Source: Amycolatopsis sp. (GTDB taxonomy: Bacteria; Actinomycetota; Actinomycetes; Mycobacteriales; Pseudonocardiaceae). From it: a stretch of 64,000 nucleotides of DNA. The stretch's first letter is position 1; each line of letters begins with the position of its first letter. Below are positions 23,724-32,222 of this stretch, piece by piece. The position numbers were made by a program, and so were the translations under genes. The stretch spans positions 248,001 to 312,000 of the forward strand of contig NZ_JAODNM010000124.1 in the NCBI RefSeq assembly GCF_025464955.1, given 5' to 3'. The notes under the pieces were generated by a model. That model made no database searches, had not been told where the DNA came from, and saw nothing but the letters and a program-made list of their open reading frames with translations.

Positions 23724-23808
23724 CGCAACCCCGCGGTGACGGCGTTCACTCGCACAGACTCCACGGAAAGCGGTTACGCGCGGTGGCCTTTTTTGCCATG
23801 CTGGGCGG

Positions 23809-24423
23809 GTGACCGCTGAATCGGGCACACACACCGGCCCTGACGGTATGACCGAGCGGGTGTCTTCTCCCGCGCCGGAACTGGTGCTGTGCGCCGTCGA
23901 CGAACCGCTTGCCCGCGCATGGCGAGCCGTGCTGGGCAGGATGACCGGTCCGGTGCGGGTCCACCCAGGGTCGGTGCTCGACGTCACCGCACAGGCCATC
24001 GTCAGCCCGGCGAACTCCTACGGCTGGATGCGGGGCGGGATCGACGCCGTCTACGCACGGGCGTTTCCCGGGGTCGAACAGAACGTCCGCAGTGCCGTGC
24101 TGGCCTTTCACGGCGGCGAGCTGCCGATCGGCGAGGCCCTCGTGGTGCCGACCGGCGAGACCGAACCCGCCTGGCTGATCAGCGCGCCGACCATGCGCGA
24201 ACCGGGTGAACACCTGCCCGAGGACACCGTGCATCCGTACCTCGCCGCGCGGGCGGTGTTCCTGCAGTGGCGCGACGGCCGGCTGGAGCACGGTGTCGGC
24301 GTCCGCCAAACGGTGGACACGATCGCGATGCCGGGACTCGGCACCGGCGTCGGCGGAGTCGCCCCGGAGACCTGCGCGCGCCAGGTCGCGGCCGCCTGGG
24401 AAGAGGTTTTCGGTACCCGCTGA
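23809..24423 (+). CDS. Macro domain-containing protein
   Basis: A 204-residue protein. The macro-domain fold is suggested by AIVSPANSYGWMRGGIDAVYARAFPG (about residues 64-89), equivalent to the ADP-ribose-binding VNAAN...GGGVDGAIHRAAG loop, and by TIAMPGLGTGVGGV (about 170-183), the second phosphate-binding loop. It would bind or hydrolyse ADP-ribose or a related nucleotide in the cytoplasm. The first loop differs from the ADP-ribosyl-hydrolase consensus (Ser and Trp near the Asn), so hydrolase activity is uncertain. It starts at GTG after a T-rich stretch. It stands alone between pheA and coaA, with no ADP-ribosyltransferase beside it. Confidence 0.8.
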   Translation: MTAESGTHTGPDGMTERVSSPAPELVLCAVDEPLARAWRAVLGRMTGPVRVHPGSVLDVTAQAIVSPANSYGWMRGGIDAVYARAFPGVEQNVRSAVLAFHGGELPIGEALVVPTGETEPAWLISAPTMREPGEHLPEDTVHPYLAARAVFLQWRDGRLEHGVGVRQTVDTIAMPGLGTGVGGVAPETCARQVAAAWEEVFGTR

Positions 24424-24554
24424 AGTCCGTCACCCAAGGTGACAACGGATTTCGGGTGCAGAACATCACAGCGCGTTCACCGGCCGTAGGCCCTACCGTT
24501 AAAACCCGTACGCAGTTGTACAACGCCAGTTCAGGCGACGGGCGAGGAGTGACG

Positions 24555-25487
24555 ATGCCGCGGGTCCGTGAGCTCAGTCCTTATGTGGAACTGCACCGTG
24601 AGCAATGGCGGGAGCTGCGCAGCTCGACGCCGCTGCCGCTGACCGCCGACGAGCTGCTGCGCTTGCGCGGGCTCGGCGAGCAGGTCGATCTGGTGGAGGT
24701 GGCCGAGGTCTACCTGCCGCTGTCCCGGCTGATCAACTTGCAGGTCGCCGCCCGGCAGAGGCTGTACAAGGCGACCACGACGTTCCTCGGTGAGGACTGT
24801 CTCGCCACCAAGGTGCCGTATGTGATCGGCATCGCGGGAAGTGTCGCCGTCGGCAAGTCCACCACCGCCCGCATCCTGCGTACGCTGCTCGCCCGCTGGC
24901 CGGACCACCCCAGGGTCGACCTGGTCACCACGGACGGCTTCCTCTACCCCCGCGCGGAGCTCGTCCGCCGCGGCATCATGCACCGCAAGGGTTTCCCGGA
25001 GAGCTACGACCGCCGCGCGCTGCTGCGGTTCGTCACCGAGGTCAAGTCCGGCGCGGAGCGGGTCAGCGCGCCCGTCTACTCGCACCTCGCCTACGACATC
25101 CTGGCTGGTGAAGAGCAGGTTGTACGGCAGCCGGACATTCTGATCGTCGAGGGCTTGAACGTGCTCCAGCCGGGGCCCCGGCTCACCGTCTCCGACCTGT
25201 TCGACTTCTCGATCTACGTCGACGCGAACAGCTCGGACATCGAGCACTGGTACATCGAGCGGTTCCTCAAACTGCGCCATACCGCGTTCGCGGATCCGAC
25301 CTCGCACTTCCACCACTACGCCGACCTGCCGGACGACGAGGCCCGCGCCGAAGCGCAGCACCTCTGGAGCTCCATCAACGAGCCGAACCTGGTGGAGAAC
25401 ATCAAGCCGACGCGGCCGCGCGCGACCCTCGTGCTCCGCAAGGACGCCGACCACTCGATCAACCGGGTCCGGCTGCGCAAGCTCTAG
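24555..25487 (+). CDS. coaA: Type I pantothenate kinase
   Basis: A 310-residue enzyme phosphorylating pantothenate, the first committed step of coenzyme A synthesis. The N-terminus SPYVELHREQWRELR, the P-loop GSVAVGKST at residues 95-103, the TTDGFLYP strand, and the RKGFPESYD and YSHLAYDI segments all match bacterial CoaA. The start was placed at the ATG with GAGGAG five bases upstream; the frame is open further upstream but lacks family similarity there. The C-terminus NRVRLRKL is complete. A single-gene unit; the 284-base gap downstream contains only a weak GC hairpin at 25500-25516 and the next gene's promoter region. Confidence 0.98.
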   Translation: MPRVRELSPYVELHREQWRELRSSTPLPLTADELLRLRGLGEQVDLVEVAEVYLPLSRLINLQVAARQRLYKATTTFLGEDCLATKVPYVIGIAGSVAVGKSTTARILRTLLARWPDHPRVDLVTTDGFLYPRAELVRRGIMHRKGFPESYDRRALLRFVTEVKSGAERVSAPVYSHLAYDILAGEEQVVRQPDILIVEGLNVLQPGPRLTVSDLFDFSIYVDANSSDIEHWYIERFLKLRHTAFADPTSHFHHYADLPDDEARAEAQHLWSSINEPNLVENIKPTRPRATLVLRKDADHSINRVRLRKL

Positions 25488-25771
25488 CTGTTCCCTCAAG
25501 CGCGGCGCTCCCGCGCACCGCCTGGCACGGTGCCGAGCACGCTGCAGCGGCCGCCGGGTAGGGATTCACGGTTCACCCGAAGGAACCGGACATTCTCACC
25601 GTTGGCGCCCGCTCGATCGCACACCGTCGCAGTTGGTCCCACCAGCCCCACGGGTCGGCCGAACGGCCGATCCAGTGACCGCACGTATAACCGGTTGGCC
25701 GATTCCAACAAGGCGACCTCGGAGCGACCCTTAGATAAGGAAAACGACCTTGACCTGGGGGGAGACCCAAA

Positions 25772-25960
25772 ATGTTCTCGATCATCTTGACCTGGGTGGG
25801 TGCGGTCGGTGGTATCGGACTGCTGGTGGCAATGGCGTTGGGCACCTTCGCCGTCGACTTCGACGACGCGTTCGGCGACCGGCTCCGGAAAGCCAAGAAG
25901 CCTTCGGAGACCACCACAACCACAACCACTCCGGGACCGACGGTGGCCCCGCTGGGCTGA
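25772..25960 (+). CDS. Small single-pass membrane protein
   Basis: A 62-residue protein. One membrane helix spans nearly the first 28 residues (MFSIILTWVGAVGGIGLLVAMALG), followed by a charged stretch (DFDDAFGDRLRKAKK) and a Thr/Pro tail with seven threonines in a row. A strong G-rich ribosome site (GGGGGGAG) precedes the ATG. Codon use has the strong third-position GC of the genome, so it is probably a real gene. Its function is unknown. It lies on the strand opposite to the VapBC pair that follows. Confidence 0.65.
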   Translation: MFSIILTWVGAVGGIGLLVAMALGTFAVDFDDAFGDRLRKAKKPSETTTTTTTPGPTVAPLG

Positions 25961-25984
25961 GGACTGGGCTGAGGACAGGTCCAG

Positions 25985-26395
25985 TCAGGCGAACGGGTTG
26001 TGCAACCGCGCTCCCGTGCCGGCCATGTCCGCGACGTTCCGCGTGACGAGTGTCAGGTCGTGGGCGGTGGCCGTGGCGGCGATGAGCCCGTCGATCGACG
26101 GGATCGCCTTGGCCGCCCGATGCCTGCCCCATTCCGCCGCGACCGCCACGTCGACCGGCAGGATGCGGTCGGAGAACTGGCGGACCAGATTTTCCAACCA
26201 GACGTCCAGCTCCTTCACGCGGCGGGTTTCCCCGCGACGCCTCAATTTCTCGATCCCGCGTTCGATCTCCCCCACGGTCAACGCGCTGAGATAGAGGCGG
26301 CCCGACTGGACGCTCGCCCACCAGGCCGCGAACCCGCGGTTCTGCGTCCGGCGACGAGCCTCGGACACGATGTTCGTATCCAGCAGAAAACTCAC
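25985..26395 (-). CDS. vapC: PIN-domain ribonuclease toxin of a VapBC module
   Basis: A 136-residue PIN-domain protein. The acidic active-site residues appear in FLLDTNIVSE (Asp near residue 6), in the central Glu of LTVGEIERGI, and in the late Asp residues of SIDGLIAATATAHDLTLVTRNVADM. VapC toxins are magnesium-dependent RNases that cut tRNA or rRNA. The GTG start overlaps the antitoxin stop by four bases (GTGA), as is usual. The TRN-x-x-DF-type ending is present as TRNVADM. This is a complete type II toxin-antitoxin pair with the gene at 26392-26688. Confidence 0.93.
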   Translation of the reverse strand: MSFLLDTNIVSEARRRTQNRGFAAWWASVQSGRLYLSALTVGEIERGIEKLRRRGETRRVKELDVWLENLVRQFSDRILPVDVAVAAEWGRHRAAKAIPSIDGLIAATATAHDLTLVTRNVADMAGTGARLHNPFA

Positions 26396-26688
26396 CCGTC
26401 TACGCCCATCTCCACCTCGCGCGGCAGATCCGCCCGCCGCTGCGCCACGATCTCGTCCAGGGCGTCGGCCAGCTCATCCTCGTCCTGACGCGCGCCGCTC
26501 AACGCGGCCTTGAAGTCCAGCTCGAACTCGACGCCGGTGAGCTGCCGGTAGTACGAAATATCGAGCACGACAGCCACCTCCTCCCCATGCCTGGTGACGA
26601 ACTGCGGACCCTCCGCCGCCGCCTTACGCAGAAGCTCACTGAGTCGCTGCTTCGCATCCTGAACCTGCCATGCCGGTTCTTGTCCCAT
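26392..26688 (-). CDS. Phd/YefM-family antitoxin
   Basis: A 98-residue protein. The N-terminal Phd/YefM DNA-binding fold is clear in WQVQDAKQRLSELLRKAAAEGPQFVTRHGEEVAVVLDISYYRQL. The acidic C-terminal tail (QDEDELADALDEI) would wrap the PIN toxin. The gene starts at an ATG that lies directly on a 9-base tandem repeat and a -10-like hexamer, so it is probably leaderless and autorepressed. It overlaps vapC downstream. The long tail relative to many Phd proteins is within the family range. Confidence 0.92.
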   Translation of the reverse strand: MGQEPAWQVQDAKQRLSELLRKAAAEGPQFVTRHGEEVAVVLDISYYRQLTGVEFELDFKAALSGARQDEDELADALDEIVAQRRADLPREVEMGVDG

Positions 26689-26706
26689 CTAGACAGACTA
26701 GACAGA
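26689..26706 (-). promoter_or_regulatory. Tandem 9-base repeat forming promoter and probable operator of the toxin-antitoxin pair
   Basis: CTAGACAGA occurs twice without a gap (26689-26697 and 26698-26706), directly against the antitoxin ATG. On the minus strand TAGTCT (26700-26695) ends six bases before the ATG, the position of the -10 in leaderless promoters. A Phd-type repressor bound to the repeat would cover this -10. Confidence 0.55.
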
Positions 26707-26725
26707 GTTGGCCGCAGAGACAAGG

Positions 26726-26762
26726 GCGGGCGGGTACGAACGGCCCGTTCGCGCCCGCCCGC
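26726..26762 (-). terminator. Strong GC hairpin downstream of the 575-residue gene
   Basis: GCGGGCGGG (26726-26734) pairs with 26754-26762, and CGAACGG (26737-26743) pairs with 26745-26751, giving a stem of 16 pairs with one 2-base mismatch. It begins 11 bases after the stop of the minus-strand gene at 26773 and lies before the toxin-antitoxin promoter, so it probably insulates the two units. Confidence 0.6.
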
Positions 26763-26772
26763 TTCCTTCGAC

Positions 26773-28500
26773 TCAGCTGATCGCGTCCAGCGCCCGGCGG
26801 TAGTCCTCCAGGTCGAAGCGCATTTCCTCGGCATCGGTCGGCCGCAGCTGCCCGCTGAGCACGCCACCGAGCTCATCGAGGATCTCGTCGCGCTCCAAGC
26901 CCTTTTCCCGCAGCCGCTGCGCGGCCAGCCAGGTTTCCGCAGGCTCGTTGTCCCACAGCTGGTCGACGATGGCCGTCTTCAACGCGAGCTGCATGCGGGG
27001 TTCGCCGTCGAACGTGTCGTCGGCGAGGGACTCGTGGTACTCCGGGTGCTCACCGATCACCAGCAGCCGCCGCTGCTCGGGATCGGTCGGCTCCAGGTCG
27101 ACCTCCTCGTCACCGATGTCGGTGGACACCGACGGAATCGCGAACATCCGCCGGTCCAGGGCCGCTGCCAGCTCGCCGGCGTCTTCGAACTCCTCGGAAC
27201 CGTCGAGGTAGACGTCGATCGCGGTGTCGTCGCGGTCGAACTCCTCCAGATACTCCTCGACCGTGCCGAGCAGCATGGCGACGGCGGACTCTGACAGCTT
27301 CGCCCGCGTGCCCGCCCACTGCGTCCAAGCGAGCAGGACCTCCGGGAGAGCCGCCTGGAAGTCCTCGTCGAGCTCGCCTTCGAACTCCTCGAGCTCCTCG
27401 TCCAACTGGTCGAGCTCAACAAGCTCGTCACGCTCCGAAGCGCCGCTTTCGTCGAGGTCCGGGAAGAACTCGTCGACGTCTTCCTCAGTATCAGCTTCGG
27501 CATCAGTGTCCGTGTCCAGGATCATTTCCAGGAACCGGGCGATCTTCTCCGGCCCGACACGCAGCGGGTCTCCCGGCTCGTTCTCGCAGCCGAAATCGAC
27601 GATCAGCCGCGCACAGACGCGGGCGGCTTCGGTGTCTTCGACGTCAGCCGAAGACAGGAACTCCTCGACGATCGCGTCGCGGTCCTCATCCGAGAGCTCC
27701 TCGAACACCGGCGACGGCTCCGCCTCGGGCAGGGCCTGGCAGCGGTTCAACGCGAGCGCACGGAAACGCGCGTAGTCCTCGCCGACCTCGGGCTCCTCCA
27801 GCGCGTCCGTCGCGGCCAGACCGTCGGCCAGCAGCTGACGCGCTCTGCCCGGCGAAACCTGCTCGAGCGTGACCAGGTCACCGTCCGACGCAGCCTGTCC
27901 GCGCATGTCCGCGAGGACCTCTTCGGGGGCATCGATCACGACGACGTCGCGCACGCGGCCGCCGAGCTCGTTGAAGTCGAGCAGGGCGAGCAGGCCGTGG
28001 CGCTGTTCGCCATAGCCGAAAATGCACAGCAGCGACGACTCGTCGCCATAGACGTCACCGGTCCGCCAGCATTCGACGACGGTGACCCGGCCCAGCGAAC
28101 CGGTCCAGTCCGGCGCCGGGATCCCGCGGCTCAGCACGGTTTCCAGCGCCGCGGACGCCGCCTCGCGCTCCTCGGCCGTCTCACTGAGCACGCTCATCGA
28201 CGCCAGCAGCGCGGCAGCGCCCGGGGTGATCTTGCGGCTCACGAACGCGATCAGCTCAAGGCCGACCGGCAGCTCTTCGTCGACAGCTTCGTCGTCGGCG
28301 TCAGCTGGGACCTCGCCGACCGGGAGGTCCCACCACTGCCCGACCACCTCGGAGGTCAGCAGCTCGACTTCCAGGGGGTCCGGGTCGGCGCCGAGCGACG
28401 AGAAGTCCCGGAGGATGTCCTTGAACAGGCCGTTCAAACTTTGCGGGGTGGGCTCTGCGTTCTTCTTACGCACGCGACTGACCGGGCTCATGGTGCCCAT
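26773..28500 (-). CDS. Large acidic protein of unknown family (paralogue of the gene at 36999)
   Basis: A 575-residue protein. A short basic start (SPVSRVRKKNAE) is followed by a helical region, then a central domain containing WTGSLGRVTVVECWRTGDVYGDESSLLCIFGY (about residues 140-172). A very acidic linker comes next, made of runs of Asp and Glu (for example DTDTDAEADTEEDVDEF and LDQLDEELEEFEGELDED), then a C-terminal helical domain with LLAWTQWAGTRAKLSESAV. The protein at 36999-38213 shares the MSPVS start, the W-x-G-x-LG...V(W)E..D.YG core and the (L)LxWxQWxG motif, in the same order. No catalytic motif is obvious. The start at 28500 is preferred; 28491 gives the exact MSPVS beginning of the paralogue. 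Confidence 0.8.
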   Translation of the reverse strand: MGTMSPVSRVRKKNAEPTPQSLNGLFKDILRDFSSLGADPDPLEVELLTSEVVGQWWDLPVGEVPADADDEAVDEELPVGLELIAFVSRKITPGAAALLASMSVLSETAEEREAASAALETVLSRGIPAPDWTGSLGRVTVVECWRTGDVYGDESSLLCIFGYGEQRHGLLALLDFNELGGRVRDVVVIDAPEEVLADMRGQAASDGDLVTLEQVSPGRARQLLADGLAATDALEEPEVGEDYARFRALALNRCQALPEAEPSPVFEELSDEDRDAIVEEFLSSADVEDTEAARVCARLIVDFGCENEPGDPLRVGPEKIARFLEMILDTDTDAEADTEEDVDEFFPDLDESGASERDELVELDQLDEELEEFEGELDEDFQAALPEVLLAWTQWAGTRAKLSESAVAMLLGTVEEYLEEFDRDDTAIDVYLDGSEEFEDAGELAAALDRRMFAIPSVSTDIGDEEVDLEPTDPEQRRLLVIGEHPEYHESLADDTFDGEPRMQLALKTAIVDQLWDNEPAETWLAAQRLREKGLERDEILDELGGVLSGQLRPTDAEEMRFDLEDYRRALDAIS

Positions 28501-28545
28501 GTTTCCACCGGCCACTCGGCGCTCACCGCTCGGGCGCCGCTGACG

Positions 28546-29478
28546 TCACCCGCCGACGAGGACGACGATCTTCCCGCGGGTGTGCCCCTGTTCGCTCGAT
28601 CGGTGCGCGGCGGCGGCCTCGGCGAGCGGATACGTCTCGGCGACCTCGACGGTGACCTTGCCCGCCTCGGCCAGGTCGACGAGCGCGGCCAGATCAACGG
28701 CGTCCGGGCGCACGAAAACGTAGTGACCGCCCAGTTTGCCGACACCTTCGCCGTCCACGATGGAAGCGACACGCCCCGGCTCGACCAGCACGTCCGGCGT
28801 GGTCTGGAGCGCGTCACCGCCGACGAGGTCGAGGACCGCGTTCACCCCTTCGGGGACCAACTCGCGGACGCGCGCGGCCAGTCCGTCGCCGTAGGTCACC
28901 GGTTCGATGCCCCGCCCGCGCAGGTACTCGTGGTTGCGTTCGGACGCCGTGCCGATCACGCGCGCGCCCAGCGCGACGGCGATCTGCCCGGCCAGCGAGC
29001 CGACCCCGCCGGCCGCGGCGTGGACGAGCACAGTGTCGCCGTCGGTGACCTTCAGCGCGTGGACCAGGCATTGGTAGGCGGTCAACCCGGCCAGCGGCAG
29101 CCCACCGGCCTGCGCCCAGCTGAAGTTGCGCGGTTTGCGAGCCAGCGTGCGGACGGGCGCCGCGACCTGCTCCGCGAACGTCCCGTTGAACAGGACGTCC
29201 TCGCGGACGTAACCGACCACCTCGTCACCGACGGCGAACTCCGTCACCGCGGGCCCGGTGCGCTCGACGACGCCGGCGACGTCCCAGCCGGGGATCGCCG
29301 GGAAGAAGACGTCCAGTACGGAGTCGAGGTAACCGGCGCGGATCTTCCAGTCGACCGGGTTCACCGACGCGGCGCGGACGTTCACCAGCACGCTGTCCGG
29401 GCCGACCTTCGGCGTCGGGCGCTCGGTGAGTTCGAGTACCTCGGCGCCGCCGTAGGTCGAATAGGTGATCGCCTTCAT
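28546..29478 (-). CDS. NADP-dependent quinone oxidoreductase-like protein (zinc-free MDR family)
   Basis: A 310-residue medium-chain dehydrogenase/reductase. The N-terminal catalytic fold shows VRAASVNPVDWKIRAGY and the PGWDVAGVVERTG strand. The Rossmann part has VLVHAAAGGVGSLAGQIA (about residues 150-167), the AAGGVG nucleotide loop typical of quinone oxidoreductases. The Cys and His zinc ligands of alcohol dehydrogenases are absent. It reduces a quinone or an alpha,beta-unsaturated carbonyl with NADPH. A single gene between the unknown acidic protein and the exonuclease; the exonuclease stop-to-start gap is only 13 bases on the same strand, but here the exonuclease gene lies upstream, so co-transcription is possible. 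Confidence 0.88.
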   Translation of the reverse strand: MKAITYSTYGGAEVLELTERPTPKVGPDSVLVNVRAASVNPVDWKIRAGYLDSVLDVFFPAIPGWDVAGVVERTGPAVTEFAVGDEVVGYVREDVLFNGTFAEQVAAPVRTLARKPRNFSWAQAGGLPLAGLTAYQCLVHALKVTDGDTVLVHAAAGGVGSLAGQIAVALGARVIGTASERNHEYLRGRGIEPVTYGDGLAARVRELVPEGVNAVLDLVGGDALQTTPDVLVEPGRVASIVDGEGVGKLGGHYVFVRPDAVDLAALVDLAEAGKVTVEVAETYPLAEAAAAHRSSEQGHTRGKIVVLVGG

Positions 29479-29491
29479 CGCACTCCTCTGG

Positions 29492-30712
29492 TCAGCGGAT
29501 ACCGCGGTCGAGCATGCCCGCGAAGGCGGCTTCGGTGATCACCGGGATGCCGTAGTCGCGGGCCTTGCGGCCCTTCCCGGACAGCGTGTCCGGATCGGCG
29601 GCGACCAGCAACTTGACCTTTTTCGTGATCGCCGGATGAACGAGCAGCCCGGCGTCGAGGGCCGCCCGCTCCCACTCCGGTCGTTCGCGCCGCATCTCGC
29701 CGGTGAACACGACCTTGTCCCCCGCGGCGAGCGAGAACCGCCGTACCACCGGCGCCGCCTGCCCCGCCGACGCCGTGCGCAACGCCTTGCCGACCTCGTC
29801 GCGGCCGAGGCCGAGCAGCTCGGCGACGTGGCGAAGATCCTCCAGCTCAGGCTTGTCGAGCACGCTGTTCAGCGCGGCTCCGGCCAGCTGCCGGAGATAC
29901 GCGCGATGCAGTTCGAGAACGGCCTTGCGCCCGATGCCCGACTCGGTCGCGAGCGCGACCAGCGCGTCCGCTTCGGCGACCGAGATGTGCCTGTCGAGCA
30001 GAGCCTGGTCGAGCAGTTCGAGGTATTCGAAGTGCGCGTTCCCCTGCGGCACTTTCGCCGAGGGCGGAGAATCCACCAAACGAGCTAAGAAGTGCTCCTG
30101 GGTCGTCGCCAGTTCTCGCGCGATCCACTCGCCGCGCGGGTGGGTGAACACCGGCCACGGGTGCGCGGCGGCGACCTCCAGCTCTTCGGCCCACCGCGGG
30201 CCGCCCGGGTCCATGCGGAGGTAGGCGGCGAGCAGCTGAGCCGTCGCGTAGGCGTCGGCGCTGGCGCGGTGGGCGTCCGAGATGACGATGTCGAGCGCCG
30301 CGCAGCAGGCTGCGAGGCTGCGCCCGGACCGTGGGAGATAACGCGAAGCGAGCTGCATCGTGCACATGCCGAGGTGCGGGCCGAGCGGCACGCGGTAACC
30401 GTGGCGCGCGTACTCGACCTCGAGGAACCCGCCGTCGAAACGCAGGTTGTGCGCGACGACGACCCGGCCGGCGAGCAGCTCCGCCAGCTCCCCCGCGACG
30501 AGGTCGAACGTCGGCGCGTGCGCGGTCTGCGCGGCGGTGACGCGGTGGATGCGCTGCGGCCCGAGGTCACGCAGCGGATTGACCAGCGTTTCCCAGCGGC
30601 CGGTGAGCTCACCTTCGGGTGACACGTGCACCACGGCCAGCTCGACGATCTTGTGCTGCCTGTTCGGGGTCAGCCCGGTGGTCTCCAGGTCGACGACGGC
30701 ATACCCGGACAT
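29492..30712 (-). CDS. DEDDh exonuclease fused to a BRCT domain
   Basis: A 406-residue protein. Residues 1-170 form an epsilon-like 3'-5' exonuclease: ExoI VVDLETTGL (Asp8, Glu10), ExoII VVAHNLRFDGGFLEVE and ExoIII HRASADAYATAQL with the catalytic His and Asp. A linker of helices (about 170-310) follows. The C-terminal BRCT domain (about 325-406) opens LAAGDKVVFTGEMRRERPEWERAALDAGL and contains KKVKLLVAADPDTLSGKGRKARDYGIPVITEAAF, as in NAD-dependent DNA ligase BRCT domains. The combination occurs in actinobacterial DNA-repair-type exonucleases. It is not the replicative epsilon subunit, which lacks BRCT. It starts at ATG and stands 13 bases upstream of the oxidoreductase gene. Confidence 0.9.
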   Translation of the reverse strand: MSGYAVVDLETTGLTPNRQHKIVELAVVHVSPEGELTGRWETLVNPLRDLGPQRIHRVTAAQTAHAPTFDLVAGELAELLAGRVVVAHNLRFDGGFLEVEYARHGYRVPLGPHLGMCTMQLASRYLPRSGRSLAACCAALDIVISDAHRASADAYATAQLLAAYLRMDPGGPRWAEELEVAAAHPWPVFTHPRGEWIARELATTQEHFLARLVDSPPSAKVPQGNAHFEYLELLDQALLDRHISVAEADALVALATESGIGRKAVLELHRAYLRQLAGAALNSVLDKPELEDLRHVAELLGLGRDEVGKALRTASAGQAAPVVRRFSLAAGDKVVFTGEMRRERPEWERAALDAGLLVHPAITKKVKLLVAADPDTLSGKGRKARDYGIPVITEAAFAGMLDRGIR

Positions 30713-30764
30713 GCGGGCCAGTTTGCCTTACTGCGCCACGAAATCCGGGCACCGACGCGCTGTC

Positions 30765-30777
30765 AGGGCTCGTGAGT
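30765..30777. repeat. Fragment matching the palindrome arm at 6998-7010
   Basis: AGGGCTCGTGAGT is the exact reverse complement of 6998-7010. It lies in the gap between the exonuclease start and the stop of the next gene and has no partner arm here. It looks like a degenerate half of the same dispersed element. Confidence 0.4.
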
Positions 30778-30778
30778 C

Positions 30779-32143
30779 CTAGACGCGCGCGGGTTTCGGC
30801 AGGGCGATGCGGGCGGCGCGGACTTCGGCGATGAGCCTGGTTTTGCGTTTGTGTGTTTCGACCAGGTCAGCGAGGTAGGAACTGAACTCCTCGGCGGTGT
30901 CGGCGCGCTTGTGCAGCGTCCGGAGCTTTCGCAGCTGCTTCGCGGCTTCGCGGTAGTACGACGGGTCCTTGTGCGCGATCAGCTGGTCGACGTGGATCTT
31001 GTAGATCGGGATCACTTCGACGGGATGCTCGGCTTCGCGTGTTTCGGCGAGTTCGAGCCGCAGTTCGAGCGAGCCGCCAAAGCGCGTCGAAACCCGCCAC
31101 GCTTCGTCCGTGCGCTCCTCGGTGATCAGCACCCGCACGAGCTCGTCGGCGGCGTCGGAGTCCTCGGCCGCGCGCTCGCGCAGCAGCGACTGCGCGGCGC
31201 GGCGATGGGTGGGCCACTGCTTGAGTTCGGTCGCCGCTTCCCGCAACGCGAGGTACGAGTCGAGTGTCGGTTTCCGGTCGAACTCGGTGCGGCGCAGCGT
31301 CAACGCCTCGTCGCCCTGGCCGGCTTCCTGATAGGTCTCGGCCAGCGCGTCGACGACCGGATCGCGCGTCGGACCCTTGTCGTGCGCGAGTGCCCTCGCG
31401 GCGTGGGCGATGGCTTCGCTGTGCCGGCCAGCGCCTCGCAGCACGCGGACGATCTTCAGGCTGACGTCGAGCCTGGGGGGTTTCGCGGACAGGATCGCGA
31501 CCAGCGCGTCGACGTCGCCGGAGACTTCGGCGAGGTCCTCGAGAAGACGCTGCGCCGTGTCCTGCCTCGGGCCTTCACCGCCCTCGGCCAGCACGGTGTC
31601 CACAGTGGACTTTATCCGGCTGAGTCCCTTGTCGCCCAACGCCTGGGCGAAGTCGGCGAGGTCGATGTCCGGCCAGCCGGGGCCGTCGAACTCGATCTGC
31701 AGGATCCAGTCTGCGAGCCGCTCGACGTCGGGCGGGTGGGCGGCGCAAGCGCGGGCGTAGAGCTGGACGCAACGCTCCAGCACGTCGTAGACCAGACCGG
31801 ACGAGTCGTCGATCTGCTCGAGCATGCGGCTGACGTCGTCCAGCGTGCGCCGGGCCAGCGGGGCCAAGTCCGCGCGGCTTCCCGCGTCGAGCAGGCGCTC
31901 AAGGGTGTCCAGCACGGAACCGACCTTGGCGGCGTAGTCGTAGTCGTCGGCCGTCGCAGCGGTGTCCAGCAGGAGGTGAGCCTCGACAACGGCTGTCGCC
32001 GGTGTCACTGTCGCACGGGTCTCGAGCGACTGCCGTAGCTCGGGGTCGCGCGCCAATTGGCCGTGAAGCAGCTCGACCAGCGTTTCCGCGTCCAAGGTGC
32101 GCAGGTACGGGCGCAGATCTGTCGTCGAGCTCACCCCGTACAT
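30779..32143 (-). CDS. Alpha-helical repeat protein (TPR-like) of unknown function
   Basis: A 454-residue, all-helical cytoplasmic protein. It opens TDLRPYLRTLDAETLVELLHGQLARDPELRQSLETRA, a start I associate with actinobacterial helical-repeat proteins often found near SWIM zinc-finger genes. Repeats rich in Ala, Leu and Arg follow, several with TPR-like spacing (EAIAHAARALAHDKGP, ETYQEAGQGDEALTLRRTEF, and IPIYKIHVDQLIAHKDPSYYREAAKQLRKLRTL). The C-terminus is a long basic helix. No enzyme motif is visible; a scaffold role is likely. A GTG three codons in (SSTTDLRPYL) is an alternative start. No SWIM protein lies in this window. Confidence 0.75.
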   Translation of the reverse strand: MYGVSSTTDLRPYLRTLDAETLVELLHGQLARDPELRQSLETRATVTPATAVVEAHLLLDTAATADDYDYAAKVGSVLDTLERLLDAGSRADLAPLARRTLDDVSRMLEQIDDSSGLVYDVLERCVQLYARACAAHPPDVERLADWILQIEFDGPGWPDIDLADFAQALGDKGLSRIKSTVDTVLAEGGEGPRQDTAQRLLEDLAEVSGDVDALVAILSAKPPRLDVSLKIVRVLRGAGRHSEAIAHAARALAHDKGPTRDPVVDALAETYQEAGQGDEALTLRRTEFDRKPTLDSYLALREAATELKQWPTHRRAAQSLLRERAAEDSDAADELVRVLITEERTDEAWRVSTRFGGSLELRLELAETREAEHPVEVIPIYKIHVDQLIAHKDPSYYREAAKQLRKLRTLHKRADTAEEFSSYLADLVETHKRKTRLIAEVRAARIALPKPARV

Positions 32144-32222
32144 AGTGCCCTAACCGGTCGAGCCACCGTGTGGGCCAACTGCGTGCTCTTTTCGGTCTAA
32201 TTTATTACGCGGAGTGAGCGTT

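Noticed and set aside
25496..25711. 71-codon minus-strand frame after coaA
   Set aside because: It has no ribosome site and no resemblance to any family; it lies in a probable promoter and terminator region.
3042..30777. CRISPR-like repetition
   Set aside because: The repeated palindromes are few, far apart and without regular spacers or cas genes; they are dispersed elements or terminators.
30779..32143. Assignment of the helical-repeat protein to a named family
   Set aside because: The N-terminus is suggestive, but the characteristic SWIM partner is absent and no defining motif can be read, so I kept it as unknown.
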